Source: Phycisphaeraceae bacterium (lineage in GTDB: Bacteria; Planctomycetota; Phycisphaerae; Phycisphaerales; UBA1924). From it: DNA of 64,000 nucleotides. The translations under genes and the position numbers were made by a program. Each line of letters opens with the position of its first letter. Positions within the stretch are counted from its first letter, which is position 1. The notes beneath the pieces were generated by a model. It saw only the letters and a list, made by a program, of their open reading frames with translations, had not been told where the DNA came from and searched no databases. This document shows positions 60,517 through 64,000 of the stretch, in pieces. Where the stretch lies: NCBI GenBank assembly GCA_019454185.1, contig CP075368.1:992001-1056000 (forward strand). The letters run 5' to 3'.

Positions 60517-62103
60517 TCAGCGGGCATTGCGTTTCGTCGGCGCGAGCGCCGTCGCAATCCCGGCGAACTGCTCCAGCGCGTCCTGCAGGTCCTCGACAAT
60601 CTCCGCCGCCAGCACGTCTGGGTCGGGCAGGCTTGCGCTGTCCTCAAGGCTCTCGTCCTTGATCCAGAACAGGTCGAGACTGAGCTTGTCCCGCTTGAGC
60701 AGGTCTTCGTACTCAAAGCTGCGCCAACGGCCGTCCGGCTTGGCGTCGCTCCATGTCGCCTTTCGCTTGTGGATCGCCCCGGGCTTGAACAGGTCAACGA
60801 ACTCATCGAAGTCCGACCGCTTGATCGCGTTCTGCTTGAGCGTGAAGTGCTTGTTGGTCCGCAGGTCGTACACCCAGAGGCGTGTGGTCCACGGCTTTTC
60901 CTGAGGCGGCTTTCGATCGAAGAAGATCACGTTGGCCTTGACGCCGGGCTTGTAGAAGATGCCCGTCGGCAGGCGCAGGAGCGTGTGCACGTCGCACTGC
61001 TTCATCAACTGGTCGCGGATCTTCTGCCCTGGGCCGCCCTCAAAGAGCACGTTGTCGGGCACGACCACCGCCGCACGGCCGCCGACCTTCAGCAGGTTGA
61101 AGATGTGCTGCACGAAGTTCAACTGCTTGTTGGCGGTCGAGACCCAGAAGTCCTGGCGGACGACGACCTCGTCCTCGCTGTCGAGATCGCCCTCCTCGTT
61201 CACGGTCTTCAAACTCTGCTTCTTGCCGAAGGGCGGGTTGGTCAGCACCATCGAGTATTGCTTGCTTGGAGGCGTGTCCAAGCTGCTCTTGCCGCTGATG
61301 ACCGGCGTCGCTAGTTCGTCCCTGCCGCCGGTGATGCCGTGCAAGTACAGGTTCATCGCGCACAGGCGCGCTGTCTCCGGCACCAACTCCTGCGCGATCA
61401 CCAGCGACTCACGGATGCGACGTTTCTCGTCGCGGTCCATTTCCTTGACGTGCCGCCGAAGCACGCTTTCGTACGCCATCGTCAGGAACCCGCCCGTGCC
61501 CGCCGCGGGATCGATGATCGTGTCATCTGGCTCGGGGCGCATGACATCGACCACCGCCTGGATGATGGGCCGAGGTGTGAAGTACTGGCCCGCGCCGCCG
61601 GTGCTCTCCGCGGCGCTGCGGCTGAGCAACTCCTCGTAGATCACGCCCTTCACGTCCAGATCGAGACTAAGCCACCGTTCGCGGTCGATCAGGTCCACGA
61701 TCAAGCGGCGGAGCTTGGCCGGGTCCTTGATCTTGCACTCGGCTTCCTTGAAGATCGTGCCCAGCAGCCCCTTCTGCCCACTGAGGGCCGTGAGCAGGCG
61801 GCGGTAGTGGGCGTACAACTCCGCCCCATCGAGCTTCAGCAGGCTCGGCCAGTCGCAGTCGAACGCCTTTCCGTCATCGTCCTTGCCCTTGGGGATGCGG
61901 CTGGGCTGGTTGTACGGCGGCTTGGTTAGCTCATCCGCCATCTTCAGGAAGAGCAGGAAGGTGAGCTGCTCGACATAGGCCATGTACGACAGGCCATCAT
62001 CCTTGAGCACCCCCGCGTAGGACCATACGCGCGTGCCGATCTGGCTCGCAGTAGGCGATGAAGCGGTTCCGCTGGATGCCGGGGTGCTATCGGCGCGGGT
62101 CAT
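60517..62103 (-). CDS. hsdM: Type I restriction-modification methyltransferase subunit
   Basis: 528 residues from ATG 62103 (GGAGG upstream), overlapping the HNH-type gene by ATGA. N-terminal HsdM helical domain (YMAYVEQLTFLLFLKMADEL), then the N6-adenine methyltransferase core: motif I DPAAGTGGFL, GQYFTPRPIIQAVVDVMRPE, motif IV NPPF in VLTNPPFGKKQ, and VVVPDNVLFEGGPG. It methylates adenine in the site chosen by HsdS. Complete and apparently functional. hsdR is not in the window. Confidence 0.95.
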   Translation of the reverse strand: MTRADSTPASSGTASSPTASQIGTRVWSYAGVLKDDGLSYMAYVEQLTFLLFLKMADELTKPPYNQPSRIPKGKDDDGKAFDCDWPSLLKLDGAELYAHYRRLLTALSGQKGLLGTIFKEAECKIKDPAKLRRLIVDLIDRERWLSLDLDVKGVIYEELLSRSAAESTGGAGQYFTPRPIIQAVVDVMRPEPDDTIIDPAAGTGGFLTMAYESVLRRHVKEMDRDEKRRIRESLVIAQELVPETARLCAMNLYLHGITGGRDELATPVISGKSSLDTPPSKQYSMVLTNPPFGKKQSLKTVNEEGDLDSEDEVVVRQDFWVSTANKQLNFVQHIFNLLKVGGRAAVVVPDNVLFEGGPGQKIRDQLMKQCDVHTLLRLPTGIFYKPGVKANVIFFDRKPPQEKPWTTRLWVYDLRTNKHFTLKQNAIKRSDFDEFVDLFKPGAIHKRKATWSDAKPDGRWRSFEYEDLLKRDKLSLDLFWIKDESLEDSASLPDPDVLAAEIVEDLQDALEQFAGIATALAPTKRNAR

Positions 62104-62948
62104 GTTCCCAGTTCCTCCTTGGCCACGCGAATGAACTCCGCATGGGCTGCCACTGTCGCGTCTGCGTGCGCATTGATCGCCGCGACTGCCTCCTCGAACT
62201 TCTCTGGAAGTCTGTCTGCCCACTCGGGCGGAACGCCCTGCAGATCGCCCTTGAGAGGAAACGTCTTGACGGACACCTGGCCTAGGAACAAGCCCAGCGC
62301 CTTCGTCATCGTGACCATCGCAGCCTGCACGCGGGGCGTGTTGAACGCCCGTTCCGGCGCAGTCCACCGCCTCCAAAACTCCTCGAGCGGGTGAAGCCGC
62401 GCGCGGATGAATGAGCCCCCCGCATCCCAGTCTCTTAGCCAAGTCATCGCCGCGCCGTCCGAAGGCAACTCGGCGATCAAGTCGCGGTAACGCTCCACGT
62501 CGGCCGCGTTCGGGGGTGCCACGCCGTTGGGAGAGGGTTGAGGGTGCAGCCTGCGAGCGGGAGCGATGACGTCCGCACGCCGGCTCTCCAACGCCGTCTT
62601 CTTCCACTCACGCAGCAAGTCTGCCGGGAAGCCGCCTTCATCCGCGTCAATGAGCGTACCGCAGTTCCTGCACATCCAGATTCCGTTGTCTGCCGACTTG
62701 CGCTGCTCCGGGGTCATGCTCGCGTCGTACCGCGCACCGCCCGGCGCGGCCGCATGAATGTGGGCGGCGGTGCCGATGCTGATCGCCTTCGCGCCGTCCC
62801 AGGATTGTGCCCGTGTCGGCTGCCCGCATCCGGGGTTGCAGCAACGCGAAGCGGCCTGCTGCTCAAGCGTCTTGATTGCGGTCGCGGAAAAGTCGCCGTT
62901 CTTTCGCCCTTTTGTGATGGGGCCGGGCTGGGGAGATGAGCCAGTCAT
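62100..62948 (-). CDS. HNH-type nuclease-like protein between hsdS and hsdM
   Basis: 282 residues, overlapping hsdS by ATGA at its start and hsdM by ATGA at its end; GGAG site upstream. Residues ~28-120 look like an HNH / Zn-finger nuclease: CCNPGCGQPT, IGTAAHIHAAAPGGARYDAS with the metal-binding His, NGIWMCRNCGTLIDADEG. The C-terminal half is helical with no known motif. An HNH gene inserted in an hsd operon and fully coupled suggests an add-on effector acting with the methylation system. Confidence 0.8.
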   Translation of the reverse strand: MTGSSPQPGPITKGRKNGDFSATAIKTLEQQAASRCCNPGCGQPTRAQSWDGAKAISIGTAAHIHAAAPGGARYDASMTPEQRKSADNGIWMCRNCGTLIDADEGGFPADLLREWKKTALESRRADVIAPARRLHPQPSPNGVAPPNAADVERYRDLIAELPSDGAAMTWLRDWDAGGSFIRARLHPLEEFWRRWTAPERAFNTPRVQAAMVTMTKALGLFLGQVSVKTFPLKGDLQGVPPEWADRLPEKFEEAVAAINAHADATVAAHAEFIRVAKEELGT

Positions 62949-64000
62949 GAAGAGACTCCATTCGTCATCGCCTGCGATCCGCGCGTCCTGCTACCGCCTC
63001 GGGGCGCCTCTGCCAAAACGGCCGCAGCGCGTATTCGCTCCAGCAGCACGCGCGCGGGCTCGTCGGAGGGGTCCTGGGGCACAAGCTTGCCCTCGAACGC
63101 GGCCTTGAGGATCGACTGCCGCAGACGCGAGGCCCGGGCCAGACCACGCTCGATCTCGGCTTCGAGGCCGTCGATCTGCGAGAGCTTCTCGTTGACGGTT
63201 TCGACGATGGCGGCTTGCTCGCGCGCGGGCGGTACTGCCACGGGCATCTGCTGCAACGTGGTCATCGAGACGTTGTGCTGACCGGCGGAGGACGCCGCAT
63301 TGGCTTCAATGAAGGCGCGACCGTGGGCGGATGTGAAGGTGAGATGCAGATGTGTGCCCAGTGCCATGTCGATAGCACGCAAGCGAATCAGATACGACGC
63401 GAAGTACGTCGGTTGAGCAAACGCGGATCGCACGAGTGCGGCTTTGCCGATAAGCCGGATGCTACCGTTCGTGCGGCATATGAGCAGATCGCCCGGAGCC
63501 AGGAACTCTGCATCGTCGGCGATGCCAAGGGACGACGTTGCGTTCTTGATGTCTTCCAGATCAAGCTCACCCTTGGCGATGTTGGGGATGCGCAGAACGG
63601 GCTCGGCAGACGCGCCATAGTCGCAACGCACCGATGTGCCGTAGGAGCCGTCCCAAATCAACTGGTCAACGCTCGCCCAGCACCATCCCTCCGGCAACTT
63701 CGGGAGCCGCGACCCGTCTGAAGGCAACTTCGGCGGCGACGGCTCGGGATACCGCTCCCGCCAGTTCTTCGGGGGCTGCTTGCCCGCCTTCTCGTACTTC
63801 GCCCGCGTGAGTTCTTCCCACCGGCGGCGGCGCTCGGCGAGGATACGTTCGAGCAGCTTCGGCCCCGGCTCATCGGGCGGCCCATACTGTGTCCGCCACG
63901 CCTCGGTGAGCCGCCCGGTGACCGCCGCGTGCAGCACCGCCGCCCGATACCGCGTCAGGTTCCGCTTCACCCGCTCCAGCGCCGCCACGCCCGCGGCCAG
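62945..64000 (-). CDS. hsdS: Type I restriction specificity subunit, partial
   Basis: At least 352 codons; the 5' part lies beyond the window. The visible C-terminal half has the central conserved region (LTRYRAAVLHAAVTGRLTEA, LLERILAERRRRWEELTRAK), then target-recognition domain 2 (LPEGWCWASVDQLIWDGSYG, LRIPNIAKGELDLEDIKNAT, LAPGDLLICRTNGS) and the C-terminal conserved helix (PPAREQAAIVETVNEKLSQI then LRQSILKAAFEGKLVPQDP). It fixes the DNA sequence read by the complex. The first recognition domain is missing from view. Confidence 0.92.
   Translation of the reverse strand: MAAGVAALERVKRNLTRYRAAVLHAAVTGRLTEAWRTQYGPPDEPGPKLLERILAERRRRWEELTRAKYEKAGKQPPKNWRERYPEPSPPKLPSDGSRLPKLPEGWCWASVDQLIWDGSYGTSVRCDYGASAEPVLRIPNIAKGELDLEDIKNATSSLGIADDAEFLAPGDLLICRTNGSIRLIGKAALVRSAFAQPTYFASYLIRLRAIDMALGTHLHLTFTSAHGRAFIEANAASSAGQHNVSMTTLQQMPVAVPPAREQAAIVETVNEKLSQIDGLEAEIERGLARASRLRQSILKAAFEGKLVPQDPSDEPARVLLERIRAAAVLAEAPRGGSRTRGSQAMTNGVSS

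Overview
This window is one continuous stretch of high-GC bacterial chromosome. I infer a member of the Planctomycetota, most likely Phycisphaerae. The basis is the style of its gene content: many lineage-type hypothetical membrane proteins with CxxC-GY-L ... CPEC zinc ribbons, paired ECF sigma factors with membrane regulators, a K+-independent-type membrane pyrophosphatase, and palindrome-rich intergenic repeats. No 16S rRNA is present, so this placement is inference.

Layout. 1-7.6 kb: a two-gene hypothetical operon, a tRNA-binding OB-fold protein, a sigma / TM-protein / secreted coiled-coil module, a DUF4286-like protein and a DUF2726 protein. 7.6-9.4 kb: a cluster of small palindromes, then an MntA/HepT-type toxin-antitoxin pair coupled to a third, nuclease-like gene. 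9.4-17 kb: an acyl-CoA mutase large subunit, a cytochrome b562-like protein, a methyl-accepting chemotaxis protein, a double fasciclin protein, and an ECF sigma / RskA-type anti-sigma pair. 17-29 kb: two tandem ~685-aa zinc-ribbon membrane paralogues, 3-hydroxyacyl-CoA dehydrogenase, VapD, a TPR protein, RecX, a queuosine-precursor (VUT) transporter and H+-pyrophosphatase. 29-46 kb: tRNA-Val, a ferric-reductase/Rieske fusion operon, tRNA-Thr, an S9 peptidase, a 2-oxoadipate dioxygenase/decarboxylase (HglS/YdcJ), release factor 1, an ABC-2 exporter, a methyltransferase-like protein, RNase P RNA, two zinc-ribbon membrane proteins and a BaiN/YhiN-like flavoprotein.

46-51 kb: two full-length 972-bp insertion sequences with the same transposase lie in opposite orientation on either side of a three-gene operon of zinc-ribbon paralogues. 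Each IS sits exactly in the 4-nt loop (GCAA or GCGA) of a perfect palindrome and duplicates that loop. 51-64 kb is accessory DNA with a defence-island character: a DUF2924 gene, an AAA_13 (RloC/PrrC-like) ATPase split by an IS5-family element, an HTH/TPR protein, a 50-aa Gly-rich protein, a PD-(D/E)XK protein, an unknown protein, and a type I restriction-modification locus with an HNH-type gene inserted between hsdS and hsdM. hsdS runs off the right edge and no hsdR is visible.

The best leads for new biology are the IS that appears to target GNRA-type loops of REP-like palindromes, the defence island, the three-gene MntA-HepT-nuclease-like operon, and the expanded zinc-ribbon membrane family, one pair of which shares a perfectly conserved 73-nt block.
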